Shown in pieces: positions 17,213 through 25,251 of a DNA stretch of 64,000 nucleotides. The stretch comes from CAZOKZ01 sp964580585. GTDB taxonomy: Bacteria; Sumerlaeota; Sumerlaeia; SLMS01; JAHLLQ01. The notes beneath the pieces were generated by a model that saw only the letters and a program-made list of their open reading frames with translations, ran no database searches and had not been told where the DNA came from. The DNA is taken from positions 3,131 to 67,130 of the forward strand of contig CAZOKZ010000017.1 of the NCBI GenBank assembly GCA_964580585.1, written 5' to 3'. Both the position numbers and the translations under genes were made by a program. The stretch's first letter is position 1. Every line of letters starts with the position of its first letter.

Positions 17213-17590
17213 ATGACGGACAAAAACGTGCTCGAAAAACCGGTCGTGCTCTTCGACGACAGTTGTAAGCTGTGCGCGACGACCACCAGCCAAATGAAAT
17301 CGCTCGACAAGGAAGGCGTCATCGAATGGCTCGACCTGCATAACGAAGCCGTGCGCCGCCGGTTTCCGAGCATCGATTGGCACCGCGCCGAGGAAGAAAT
17401 CCACCTGATTCATACCGACGGCAAAGTGCGCACCGGTGCGCGTGCCGTGCGCGACATCGCCGAGCTGATCGGCGGTGAAGTTGGCTCGGCGGCAGCCAAG
17501 GCGATGGACCTGCCCGGCGTGCGCGACGCCGCGGATTTGATCTACCACATCGTGGCCGAAAACCGGCACAAGATTATGGGCGGGAAGTGA
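17213..17590 (+). CDS. DCC-family (DUF393) thiol-disulfide oxidoreductase
   Basis: 125 residues. The motif FDDSCKLCATTTSQM (about 15-29) is the D-x-x-C-x-x-C active site of the DCC family, here DSCKLC. It is followed by the usual L-x-x-L-D-G-like turn and the GKVRTGARAVRDIAELIGG segment. These are small thioredoxin-fold proteins with a presumed disulfide exchange role; partners are unknown. GAGGTG lies five bases before the ATG. Confidence 0.85.
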   Translation: MTDKNVLEKPVVLFDDSCKLCATTTSQMKSLDKEGVIEWLDLHNEAVRRRFPSIDWHRAEEEIHLIHTDGKVRTGARAVRDIAELIGGEVGSAAAKAMDLPGVRDAADLIYHIVAENRHKIMGGK

Positions 17591-17655
17591 GGGGAGGAGT
17601 TGAATGCTAGTAAAGACAAAGCCTTTTTTTGCTTGTTAGAGATGGGGGAAAAACC

Positions 17656-18912
17656 GTGTTGAACAATGAAAGATACGACTTGTCGAATCGTCTAATTCAT
17701 TTTTTTCGCAAATTGGATTCGGAGGATGACTCCGCTCCAGAAATACCTGAAGATTGGGGCTTTGGAAATATAGCTGATGATACAGTATTCTCTTCTATGT
17801 TTTTGATGCGTTCTGCAATCCGATATGGACATCTTTGGGCGACTTGGTCATTGCGAAAAAAAATAAGAACGATTTATGGCCCATACCCGGCGATATGCTT
17901 TAGTGAAATGCCAACAGCAGCTTTTATTGAGGCATCTCGTGCCCGCCAAAAGGTGGGACAAAAAATAAGTTCACATGCTCTAACTTTTTTAAAGAAGGAA
18001 ATGTATTCTATTGGTGCTAATCCAGCAATTTATGGTTTAAGTGATCGCTTAGCAACACTTCCAAGCCATGGTGAGCCTAGGATGATCGATAGCTCTCTAC
18101 TACCTGAACGGGAGGAATATAGATATATCACGTATAATCCCACAGCTCGCACTGCCATTGATTGGACTCACGAGCGTGAATGGCGCTGGCCCTGTACTGA
18201 TGATATATCAGCCTTTGAAAAGGAAATAGAAGAAATGGGGATTGTTGATGGTGTGAAGGACATTCCCGGCCTTGATTTATACTCTAGTGAGTTGAAAGAT
18301 ATTGGAGTCATTGTGAATTCTCAAGACGAATCGCAGATGGTTCTTCATGATATCTTATCATTAATTGATCGCGGTATCATATCTAAGAAAACGTATTCCT
18401 ATATTCTGATCACAGAAAGCATCACTGAAGTCTCTTCTATACGAGATCCAAAACAGGAACGCGACGCAATTCGTGCTGCAATGATCGATCTTGCTCCATT
18501 TACCACTCCTGAGCCAGTACGAGACAAGAAGATAGCTGATAGGATTTGTGGTATGGTACAAGATATCGAAAACAAAGCGGGTAATTTAGAAGATGGTGAA
18601 TTGGGTGGCTGCTGGCTTTGGCTGATTGATAACTTTCATGAAGTGACTAGGGCTTTACTTTATCAAGGTAAGATTGTGGTGAATAACGATGGCAAATACT
18701 TGGTCGAACTTACGGATTATGACGCGAGACGCAGTTTGAGGCAGCGAGAGGAAATGACAAAAGAACTAGCAACACTTGTTTACAACGAATTTGGGCTTAC
18801 AGCAGGATATTTTTCCGTTTTAGGTTCTCAAGATTATAATGAAGTACCGTTTTACAACGACGATCATCTTGACAATCATGTCTTCTACAATTGGGCGAAC
18901 TTTGGTTTGTAA
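17656..18912 (+). CDS. AbiGi/DUF4427-like protein, possible phage-defence singleton
   Basis: 418 residues from a GTG at 17656 that follows GATGGGGGAAAAACC, a good ribosome-binding site. An upstream in-frame TTG at 17629 lacks one. The N-terminus YDLSNRLIHFFRK, then IYGPYPAICFSEMPTAAFIE, SSHALTFLKKEMYSIGANPA and THEREWRW resemble proteins annotated as AbiGi-type abortive-infection or DUF4427. I recall this likeness from family patterns and cannot confirm it here. There is no membrane segment or signal peptide. Codon use is strongly A+T-rich against neighbours on both sides, which points to transfer. It is a single gene: no toxin, methylase or integrase partner is visible beside it. Confidence 0.6.
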   Translation: MLNNERYDLSNRLIHFFRKLDSEDDSAPEIPEDWGFGNIADDTVFSSMFLMRSAIRYGHLWATWSLRKKIRTIYGPYPAICFSEMPTAAFIEASRARQKVGQKISSHALTFLKKEMYSIGANPAIYGLSDRLATLPSHGEPRMIDSSLLPEREEYRYITYNPTARTAIDWTHEREWRWPCTDDISAFEKEIEEMGIVDGVKDIPGLDLYSSELKDIGVIVNSQDESQMVLHDILSLIDRGIISKKTYSYILITESITEVSSIRDPKQERDAIRAAMIDLAPFTTPEPVRDKKIADRICGMVQDIENKAGNLEDGELGGCWLWLIDNFHEVTRALLYQGKIVVNNDGKYLVELTDYDARRSLRQREEMTKELATLVYNEFGLTAGYFSVLGSQDYNEVPFYNDDHLDNHVFYNWANFGL

Positions 18913-19030
18913 TTTTTTTTGACTCTCCAAATTTCTGTCCTTCGAATAAAAAACATCTCGTCGCCGTTCCAACCCGTTTGCTCTGAATAGGGTCAGGTAA
19001 TTAACGCCCCTCGACGAGCGAATCGCCCGA

Positions 19031-21094
19031 ATGCTGGTTTTTCTCCTCACCCTTTTGTGTTGCGCGGTGGCCGCCCGGTGGCTGGTGGATTGTCTGTGGG
19101 GGATTGGGAATTCGCCCGACCGTCCTGAAGGGGGAACGGGCATCTTGCCCGTTCAAGAACCTTCACCCAAAGGGGCCGGACGCCCGTTCTCCTTTCCAAA
19201 CGACACTGAATCCGTCGCCGATCGGCTCGTGCTGTGGGCCGTGCTCGGGATGACGCTGTTTTTGTGCGTGCCGCTCGCGACGGGTTTTGCGCTCGGTTCC
19301 GTGCATGTTCCCGCGAGGTTGGTGGGGTATGGCGTCGCGCTTGTGGCGACGGGGGCGTGGCACGCGTGGTTGCGTCACCAAAAAGGCAAGCGCGGTCTTG
19401 GCCTCCTGCTTCCGGGCGAATCGCTTCTTGTGGCGTGGCGGGCCGAAATGAGCGCGGCATCGTGGAAAGCCCGCGCGGCGTGGGGCGTGGTCGTGGGTTG
19501 GGTGGCGCTCGCCGCCGTGCCCGGGTGGTTTTTGCAGCCGCGATTTGTGGACGCCGCCGAATACCACGCGATTTTCCCGATTCATTTACTGACCGAAGAT
19601 CACTTTTCCATGGCGTTGCGCCACGAATACGATCTGGCGCCGACGTGGTGGTGGGCCGAAACGTTTTCGAACCTGAAAGCGTTCGGCGTGCTGCAACTTG
19701 CCGAAGCGCGTGGCGGTTCGCTCAAAGGCGCGGGCCTGATCCAGGCCGCGTTCGCGCTCGTGTGGCTCTTGGCGTTCTGGGCGGCGGGGCGGAGACTCGA
19801 ATTGCGCGGCGCGGCGCTCGCCGCCGGAGCGTTCGTGTTCGTCTCGATGCCGGATTTTATCCTGCAACTGACCGAAATTTACTCCGACGTGCAAGGCGCC
19901 GCCGCTGTGTGCGTTGCCGTTTGGGGTCTGCTGGGTTTGGCGCTCTCACCGAATCCCCGGCGATGGATTGTGCCGGTGGCGTTGGGATTGGGGCAAATGG
20001 TCGGCGCGAAATCCTCGCTCGTGCTTGCAACGGGGTTGCTGGGGCTCGTCTCACTCGTCATCGCGTGGCGCCGGGGGACGGAGACGTGCGAACGCATGAG
20101 GTTTGTAGGCGGAATGTTGCTCGCGGGTTTGATCGCGGGACACATCATGGGCGGACCTTGGATTCTGCGTTCGTGGATCGTGTACGGGAACCCACTTTTC
20201 CCGCTAAAACTCGAAGCAGCCGGGCATGTGATCTTCGACGGTCCCGTTGGCGCGGATTTGAATTCCGCGCGCGTGCGTCAATCGGGCCTGACGTGGCTGG
20301 ATTTATATTGGAGGCCGCCGTTTGAAACGCTTGGTGTTACGCACCTCGGCAATCGTCTCAGCGGCCACGGCCCGGCGACGCTTGGTTTGATCGTTCCGTC
20401 GGTGGTTGCGTTGCTGGTGGGGTGGTGGCGCGAGCGCAAACGCGGTTGGGGGCTTGTGTTGTTGTTGGTGGGCGTGTTGGTTGTTGGAATTCCCGACATC
20501 TGGTGGCCGCGGTATAGCCTGGCTGTCGTGACGCTGGGAGCGCTGGCGTTTGCATGGTTGCTGACAAAATCATCGCGTCTTCCACGCACGTATTTCCTCG
20601 CGGTGTTGACGGCTGCCGCGTTGTGGAACGGAATTCGAGTTGTGCCTGCTGTGCTGGGCTGGCCTCGACCGCCCGTTGTGGCGGCCTATCCGTTTTTGAC
20701 CGGCGATGCGTGGCCGGAAACCAACTGGGCAATGCCGGGCGAATACACGGCACGCGATTTTGCGCGCGAGGAACTGACGCGCGACGCGGAAAATTGGGTG
20801 GGCGGGATCATGCCGGACTTTTCGACGCTCTGGATGTACCACCGGGATCATCCATTCCAGCCGGTTGGCTTGCCGCAGATAAAAATGACAGCGGGCGAGG
20901 ACGAATGGATCGCGCAAGTGCTCGCCAGCCGCGCGACGCACATCCTCGCGCGTCTCGATTCGCCGGAGTATGAAGCACTCCATCGCCATCCCGATTCGTT
21001 CGCGTTGATTTTTCAGGACACCGCATGGTCCGCCGAACACCCGTGGGGACCTTGGCCTTACACACGCGAATCCGTGTGGGAGGTCCGCCGATGA
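19031..21094 (+). CDS. Large polytopic membrane protein, GT39-like glycosyltransferase candidate
   Basis: 687 residues with about a dozen hydrophobic segments and a C-terminal soluble tail (from about 590). An early loop has an acidic VDAAEYHAIFPIHLL segment after the third or fourth helix. This topology and the WP-rich mid region fit dolichol-phosphate-mannose-type (GT-C fold) glycosyltransferases that use lipid-linked sugars in the outer leaflet. No single motif proves it. Residues about 36-42 (GTGILPV) come from a palindromic repeat inserted in the coding sequence. The stop overlaps the next start by ATGA. Confidence 0.65.
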   Translation: MLVFLLTLLCCAVAARWLVDCLWGIGNSPDRPEGGTGILPVQEPSPKGAGRPFSFPNDTESVADRLVLWAVLGMTLFLCVPLATGFALGSVHVPARLVGYGVALVATGAWHAWLRHQKGKRGLGLLLPGESLLVAWRAEMSAASWKARAAWGVVVGWVALAAVPGWFLQPRFVDAAEYHAIFPIHLLTEDHFSMALRHEYDLAPTWWWAETFSNLKAFGVLQLAEARGGSLKGAGLIQAAFALVWLLAFWAAGRRLELRGAALAAGAFVFVSMPDFILQLTEIYSDVQGAAAVCVAVWGLLGLALSPNPRRWIVPVALGLGQMVGAKSSLVLATGLLGLVSLVIAWRRGTETCERMRFVGGMLLAGLIAGHIMGGPWILRSWIVYGNPLFPLKLEAAGHVIFDGPVGADLNSARVRQSGLTWLDLYWRPPFETLGVTHLGNRLSGHGPATLGLIVPSVVALLVGWWRERKRGWGLVLLLVGVLVVGIPDIWWPRYSLAVVTLGALAFAWLLTKSSRLPRTYFLAVLTAAALWNGIRVVPAVLGWPRPPVVAAYPFLTGDAWPETNWAMPGEYTARDFAREELTRDAENWVGGIMPDFSTLWMYHRDHPFQPVGLPQIKMTAGEDEWIAQVLASRATHILARLDSPEYEALHRHPDSFALIFQDTAWSAEHPWGPWPYTRESVWEVRR
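19134..19154. repeat. Palindromic REP-like hairpin inside a coding sequence
   Basis: GAACGGGCA and TGCCCGTTC form perfect nine-base arms around TCT. The forward strand encodes GTGILPV, a peptide found again and again in unrelated proteins of bacteria rich in such repeats. It falls in a hydrophilic loop after the first membrane segment, where it is tolerated. Confidence 0.8.
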
Positions 21095-21960
21095 CAGAAG
21101 TGCCAAACACCGTCAAACGCAGCGCCCAGCGTCGTTGGCCGCTTGAAATCATCGTTGCCTTGGTGATTTCCGCCCTTGGGTTCGGAGCGTACTGGGCGCA
21201 TCCGTCCCGGGGTAAAGAAGTTCGTCTTCTGTGGCATCGATTCTATCGTCCGCTGCCCCAGCAAGGCTTGTCGTTCGACGGATCGCATTGTCTGGCGCAT
21301 TTGGAGAACGGGCAATTCACCGAGTGGACCTATCTGATTAACCGCGCGGCGTACAAACGTTGGCAGTTGCGCGAAACGGCGCCGCATGGGCTCGCGGAAC
21401 TGACAGAACGTTGGCAGGATGGCTTGTGGAACGCGCCGACACAGGAGCAGTGGGAAACCGCGTTCGAGAAGTTCGACGCCCAGTGGCAGGAGCAGCGAGA
21501 AAAATATCCCGCAGAGCAGCGCTGGGATGTGGAAGAACTTGCCGCGGACGGGTGGACGTTTTGGAGCCGATTGGAGGATCAGTGGGTGGCAAAGGATAAA
21601 CTCAGCAACGAATATGGCGTTGTTGCCGACAAGTTGACCGCTCCGTCGGGGTTGAAAACCGCTGCGTTGGGTTCGCGGATTTCATTTCGATTCGCTTCGG
21701 ACAAAGGAGTGGCGAAACCTGAGCGGAAGATATACTGGACCACGCAAGCGCTGGGCGAAAGTGGCATGCGTGTGAAAACAGGCGTGAGTAAATACGACGA
21801 AAAAACGGGTGGATACGTTTACACGTTCGATTTCAGCAACGAACCCGGTTGGATGGCACCTAAGACGGAAATTCACACGTTTCGATTCGAGTCTGAAGGG
21901 TTTCGTTTTCAAAATCTGGTCGCAATCGAAGGCGCCGACTCCCCCAATCTGGCACGATAA
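21091..21960 (+). CDS. Membrane-anchored protein of unknown function
   Basis: 289 residues from the ATG at 21091, with GGGAGGT eleven bases upstream, overlapping the preceding stop (ATGA). One N-terminal membrane helix (about 20-40, IIVALVISALGFGAYWA) is followed by an extracytoplasmic part rich in Trp, Glu and Gln. The family is not recognised. Tight coupling with the polytopic protein suggests they act together at the outer face of the inner membrane (inference). Confidence 0.6.
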   Translation: MTEVPNTVKRSAQRRWPLEIIVALVISALGFGAYWAHPSRGKEVRLLWHRFYRPLPQQGLSFDGSHCLAHLENGQFTEWTYLINRAAYKRWQLRETAPHGLAELTERWQDGLWNAPTQEQWETAFEKFDAQWQEQREKYPAEQRWDVEELAADGWTFWSRLEDQWVAKDKLSNEYGVVADKLTAPSGLKTAALGSRISFRFASDKGVAKPERKIYWTTQALGESGMRVKTGVSKYDEKTGGYVYTFDFSNEPGWMAPKTEIHTFRFESEGFRFQNLVAIEGADSPNLAR

Positions 21961-22078
21961 TTTCATCCCCTGGTAAAACGCCTGCCCGGGTGGTGTGTGA
22001 AATGGGCCACTTTGCATTGACGGGCCGGGCAGAATGCGCACACTCTCAGGCGTCAGACCAATGGGGGCCAAGGCCAAC

Positions 22079-22465
22079 ATGTTTCGTGAAATGATGAAGT
22101 GCAAAATCCACCGCGCCACCGTAACGGATGCAAACCTGAACTATGTCGGGAGCATCACGATCGATTCGGATTTGCTCGACGCCGTGGATTTGCTGCCCAA
22201 TGAAAAGGTGCAGATCGTCAACAACAGCAACGGTGCGCGTTTTGAAACCTATGTGATCGAAGGTGAACGCGGTTCCGGTGAAATTTGCCTGAATGGCGCA
22301 GCCGCCCGACTCGTTCAGCCCGGCGACACCATTATCATCATTTCATATGCCTGGATCGAAGAAGCCAAGGCTCGCGCGCATCAGCCGCGTATCGTGGTAC
22401 TCGATAAAAATAACCGCATCGCCCAGATGCTGCCCGCCGAAACGCGCGCGACCGAAATCGCGTAA
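22079..22465 (+). CDS. panD: Aspartate 1-decarboxylase proenzyme
   Basis: Makes beta-alanine for pantothenate and CoA. The pyruvoyl cofactor arises by self-cleavage between Gly24 and Ser25, which are both present in LNYVGSITID when translation starts at the ATG at 22079 (MFREMMKCKIHRATVTDANL). That register equals the E. coli enzyme, which decides the start over the upstream ATG at 22034. KIHRATVT carries the conserved Lys and His. GSGEICLNGAAARL and GDTIIIISYA complete the double-psi barrel. Length is 128 residues, as is typical. Gly-Ser processing in some bacteria needs PanM/PanZ; none is visible here. Confidence 0.93.
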   Translation: MFREMMKCKIHRATVTDANLNYVGSITIDSDLLDAVDLLPNEKVQIVNNSNGARFETYVIEGERGSGEICLNGAAARLVQPGDTIIIISYAWIEEAKARAHQPRIVVLDKNNRIAQMLPAETRATEIA

Positions 22466-22472
22466 GTTTATT

Positions 22473-22500
22473 TCGGCAATTTCAACTTCGTCGTTGCCGA
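22473..22500 (+). terminator. Weak hairpin after panD
   Basis: TCGGCAA and TTGCCGA form seven-base arms around a 14-base loop, followed by a loosely U-rich stretch (CCTCTCATTTTTCC). It is a possible terminator for panD; the stem is short. Confidence 0.35.
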
Positions 22501-22612
22501 CCTCTCATTTTTCCTTCTTGCTTCCAAACGAGTGCCAGGATTGACTTTTGTCTCTAAATCGCAGGGGATCGGTTGACGATGTTTTTGGACAAGAAAGGGC
22601 GAATCAGAATCG

Positions 22613-23584
22613 ATGGATAAAAATTCCAAAATTTTTCTAGCGGGTCGAGGTGGCATGGTGGGAAGCGCAATTGCGCGCCGTCTCGATGCGATGGGGTTTA
22701 CAAACATCGTTGGACCGGGTTCGACGGAACTGGATTTGCAAAATCAGCAGGCCGTGACCGCCTTTTTCGCCAAGGAACGTCCGAGCTACGTTTTTCTGGC
22801 GGCGGCGAAAGTCGGTGGTATTTACGCGAACAACACCTATCCGGCCGATTTTATCTATAACAACCTGCAAATCCAGATGAACGTGATTCACTCGGCGTGG
22901 AAATTTCAAACGCGCAAATTACTCTTTCTCGGCAGTTCCTGCATTTATCCGAAATTTTCTCCCCAACCGATCAAAGAAGAATACCTGCTAACCGGGTTGC
23001 TCGAACCGACGAACGAACCCTATGCGATCGCAAAAATCGCGGGCATTAAAATGTGCCAGGCATTCAATCGACAATTCGGCACAAACTTTATCTCTGTCAT
23101 GCCGACGAACCTGTATGGGCCGAACGATAATTACGATCCGATGAATTCACACGTTTTGCCCGCGTTGATTCGTCGTTTTCACGAAGCGAAAATCAACCAA
23201 CAGCCCGAAGTCGTCGTTTGGGGAACGGGCACGCCATTGCGTGAATTCACCTATGTGGATGACTTGGCGGACGCGTGCATATTCCTGATGGAACACTACG
23301 ATGGTGACGACATCGTGAACATCGGCACAGGGCACGAGGTTACGATTTCCGATCTCGCTCATTTGGTGGCGGAAGTCTTAGGCTATGAAGGCCAAGTTCG
23401 TTTCGATCCATCAAAACCCGACGGTACGCCTCGAAAATTACTCGACGTTTCGCGCCTGCATGGCATGGGCTGGCACGCTAAGGTCTCTTTACGCGAAGGC
23501 ATCGGGCAAGCGTACGAGGATTATCTGAATACTGGTGGACGGATCGGTCATCGCGCAAAGAACATTACGCGCAACGAAGAGTAA
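22613..23584 (+). CDS. fcl: GDP-L-fucose synthase
   Basis: Epimerises and reduces GDP-4-keto-6-deoxymannose to GDP-L-fucose, an activated sugar for surface polysaccharide. The 323-residue short-chain dehydrogenase fold has GRGGMVG at 11-17 and LFLGSSCIYP at 105-113 (catalytic Ser). The Tyr-Lys pair of YAIAK is at 137-141, preceded by PTNEPYA. VMPTNLYGPNDNYD follows, and the C-terminal KPDGTPRKLLDVSRL is typical of WcaG. The matching GDP-mannose dehydratase (gmd) is not in this window. The glycosyltransferases at 27-29.5 kb may be users of the product (inference). Confidence 0.93.
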   Translation: MDKNSKIFLAGRGGMVGSAIARRLDAMGFTNIVGPGSTELDLQNQQAVTAFFAKERPSYVFLAAAKVGGIYANNTYPADFIYNNLQIQMNVIHSAWKFQTRKLLFLGSSCIYPKFSPQPIKEEYLLTGLLEPTNEPYAIAKIAGIKMCQAFNRQFGTNFISVMPTNLYGPNDNYDPMNSHVLPALIRRFHEAKINQQPEVVVWGTGTPLREFTYVDDLADACIFLMEHYDGDDIVNIGTGHEVTISDLAHLVAEVLGYEGQVRFDPSKPDGTPRKLLDVSRLHGMGWHAKVSLREGIGQAYEDYLNTGGRIGHRAKNITRNEE

Positions 23585-23586
23585 AG

Positions 23587-23634
23587 AAGACGTTATCCGC
23601 TTTGGGGTGCGGATTATTTGGCGTCTTTTTTTTC
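23587..23634. terminator. Terminator shared by two convergent genes
   Basis: AAGACG and CGTCTT form outer arms around an inner CCGC/GCGG stem. The plus strand then runs into eight T, ending the fucose-synthase transcript. The right half is also the last coding part of the minus-strand AI-2E-family gene (Lys-Lys-Asp-Ala-Lys stop). Confidence 0.75.
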
Positions 23635-25176
23635 TTTCGACGTTTTTTTGTGCCCAGGAACTTTCTTTGGCGGATCGTCCAGGTTCTCTTTTCCTGTCGT
23701 TCGTCGCCATTCCGTTTCCAGATCGTCCCAGAAAAATTCCTTCAGCAACACCCGTCCAATACACGCTGCGGGCACCGCGATGATCATGCCCATTAACCCA
23801 AACTGGCCGCCAAGTGCCAACGCCATGATTACGACCACCGGGTGAAGCTGGGCGCTCTTGCCAACGATCTTCGGTTGGAAAACGAAGCCATCGATTACCT
23901 GAATCAAGCCAAACAACGCGATTACCAAGCCGCTGAAAATCAACTTTTCCTTCGTGTCCGGATGCGCGTCGCTCATCAGCATATACAACACCGCGGGCGT
24001 GGCGCCCATCACGGGACCAAGGTATGGGATCAGGTTCCCAATACCCGCAATGAAACCGATCAACAGCGCATATTGCTTCAGCCCGAGTACCATCAGACCC
24101 ACAAACGTCAGCAACCCGACCAGCACGGCGGAGATGACCTGCCCGCGAATGAATCCACCAACCGCATGATCGAGTTTTTCCAGCACGTCGAAAAAACGCG
24201 CTTCGTATTTGTCGGGACATAAAATTTCAACCACCCCGCGAAACGATGCAAAGTCGATCAGCAGGTAAATACTGACCAAAATCGTCAAAATCAAAAACAT
24301 CGTCGAGTTGATTACCGCGCCGATGGCCGAAGCCACACCGCTGAACACTCGCCCGACGATACCTGCACTCCCCGAAGCGGCTTCGCGCGCCGCCGTGCGG
24401 ACCGAGGAACTCCCCAACGCCTTTTGCGCCAGATCGTCTGGGTTGATATTGTGCTCACGCATCCACACGTTGAATCCGTTGACGAGCGAATCCCAGGTTC
24501 CCGTGGGATTTTTCAGTTGGGCGCGATTTCCTATCACTTCGTTTATCAGGAATCTAATCGGAACTTCATTTCCCATTCCATGAATAAATTTTTTGTCCAA
24601 TGCCTGGATAATTTCAGTGGCTATTGCTGGATAGGCATCGTGCTTGAGGGCCCAGTTTTTGAAAAAAGCGGTCGCGTCCTTGTCGGATATATTTTGTTTG
24701 CTCGATTCGAGCGCTTCGAGCTCCGCTTCCAAATCGTCGTACAGATCGATACGCGTTTCTATTTCTTTGGGCGACATTCCGCTGAGTTTCATACTCACGG
24801 CGGGCAGGATTTTTTCCTGTGTCGTGTCGCGAATACCGCGATAGGCGCCTTTAATTTGTGTGGTTAGTATGGGAATAATGATCGCAATGAACAAAGCCAT
24901 GATCAGCAGAATGATCAGGTTTACTACCACAACGCCGCCCACGCGTGTCAGCTTCAGTCGCCGTTGGACGAAGTTAACAATCGGGTTGAAAATGTATGCC
25001 ACGACCAACGCGACAATAAACGGTGCAAGGATGCTGACCAGAGCGGCAATCGCAGGCCACAGTGCGGAAATAGCATAGGCAAAACCGGCTACGATAATCA
25101 TGTAGCCGATCATTAACGCAATTTTGCGCATGTGCGGATCGAGTTGAAACGCGGATGGGGGATTTTTTTCAGACAT
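23614..25176 (-). CDS. AI-2E family transporter (PerM/TqsA type)
   Basis: 520 residues. Membrane helices pair up at about 15-35 and 38-60, then 70-95, and the C-terminal group (about 285-455) has the family region FIAGIGNLIPYLGPVMGATP and VVVIMALALGGQFGLMGMII. These proteins export small molecules (autoinducer-2 in TqsA) or act in Na+/H+ exchange; the substrate is open here. A soluble segment of about 190 residues (95-285) between the second and third helix groups is longer than in E. coli TqsA. The C-terminus is Lys-rich. GAGGGT precedes the ATG. Confidence 0.85.
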   Translation of the reverse strand: MSEKNPPSAFQLDPHMRKIALMIGYMIIVAGFAYAISALWPAIAALVSILAPFIVALVVAYIFNPIVNFVQRRLKLTRVGGVVVVNLIILLIMALFIAIIIPILTTQIKGAYRGIRDTTQEKILPAVSMKLSGMSPKEIETRIDLYDDLEAELEALESSKQNISDKDATAFFKNWALKHDAYPAIATEIIQALDKKFIHGMGNEVPIRFLINEVIGNRAQLKNPTGTWDSLVNGFNVWMREHNINPDDLAQKALGSSSVRTAAREAASGSAGIVGRVFSGVASAIGAVINSTMFLILTILVSIYLLIDFASFRGVVEILCPDKYEARFFDVLEKLDHAVGGFIRGQVISAVLVGLLTFVGLMVLGLKQYALLIGFIAGIGNLIPYLGPVMGATPAVLYMLMSDAHPDTKEKLIFSGLVIALFGLIQVIDGFVFQPKIVGKSAQLHPVVVIMALALGGQFGLMGMIIAVPAACIGRVLLKEFFWDDLETEWRRTTGKENLDDPPKKVPGHKKTSKEKKDAK

Positions 25177-25251
25177 CGTACCCTCGTGGGATTTCCTGTG
25201 GAGTCTTTACGCCGGCGCGAATGTCTTATTCATTTCAATTTCAAACCCGGA

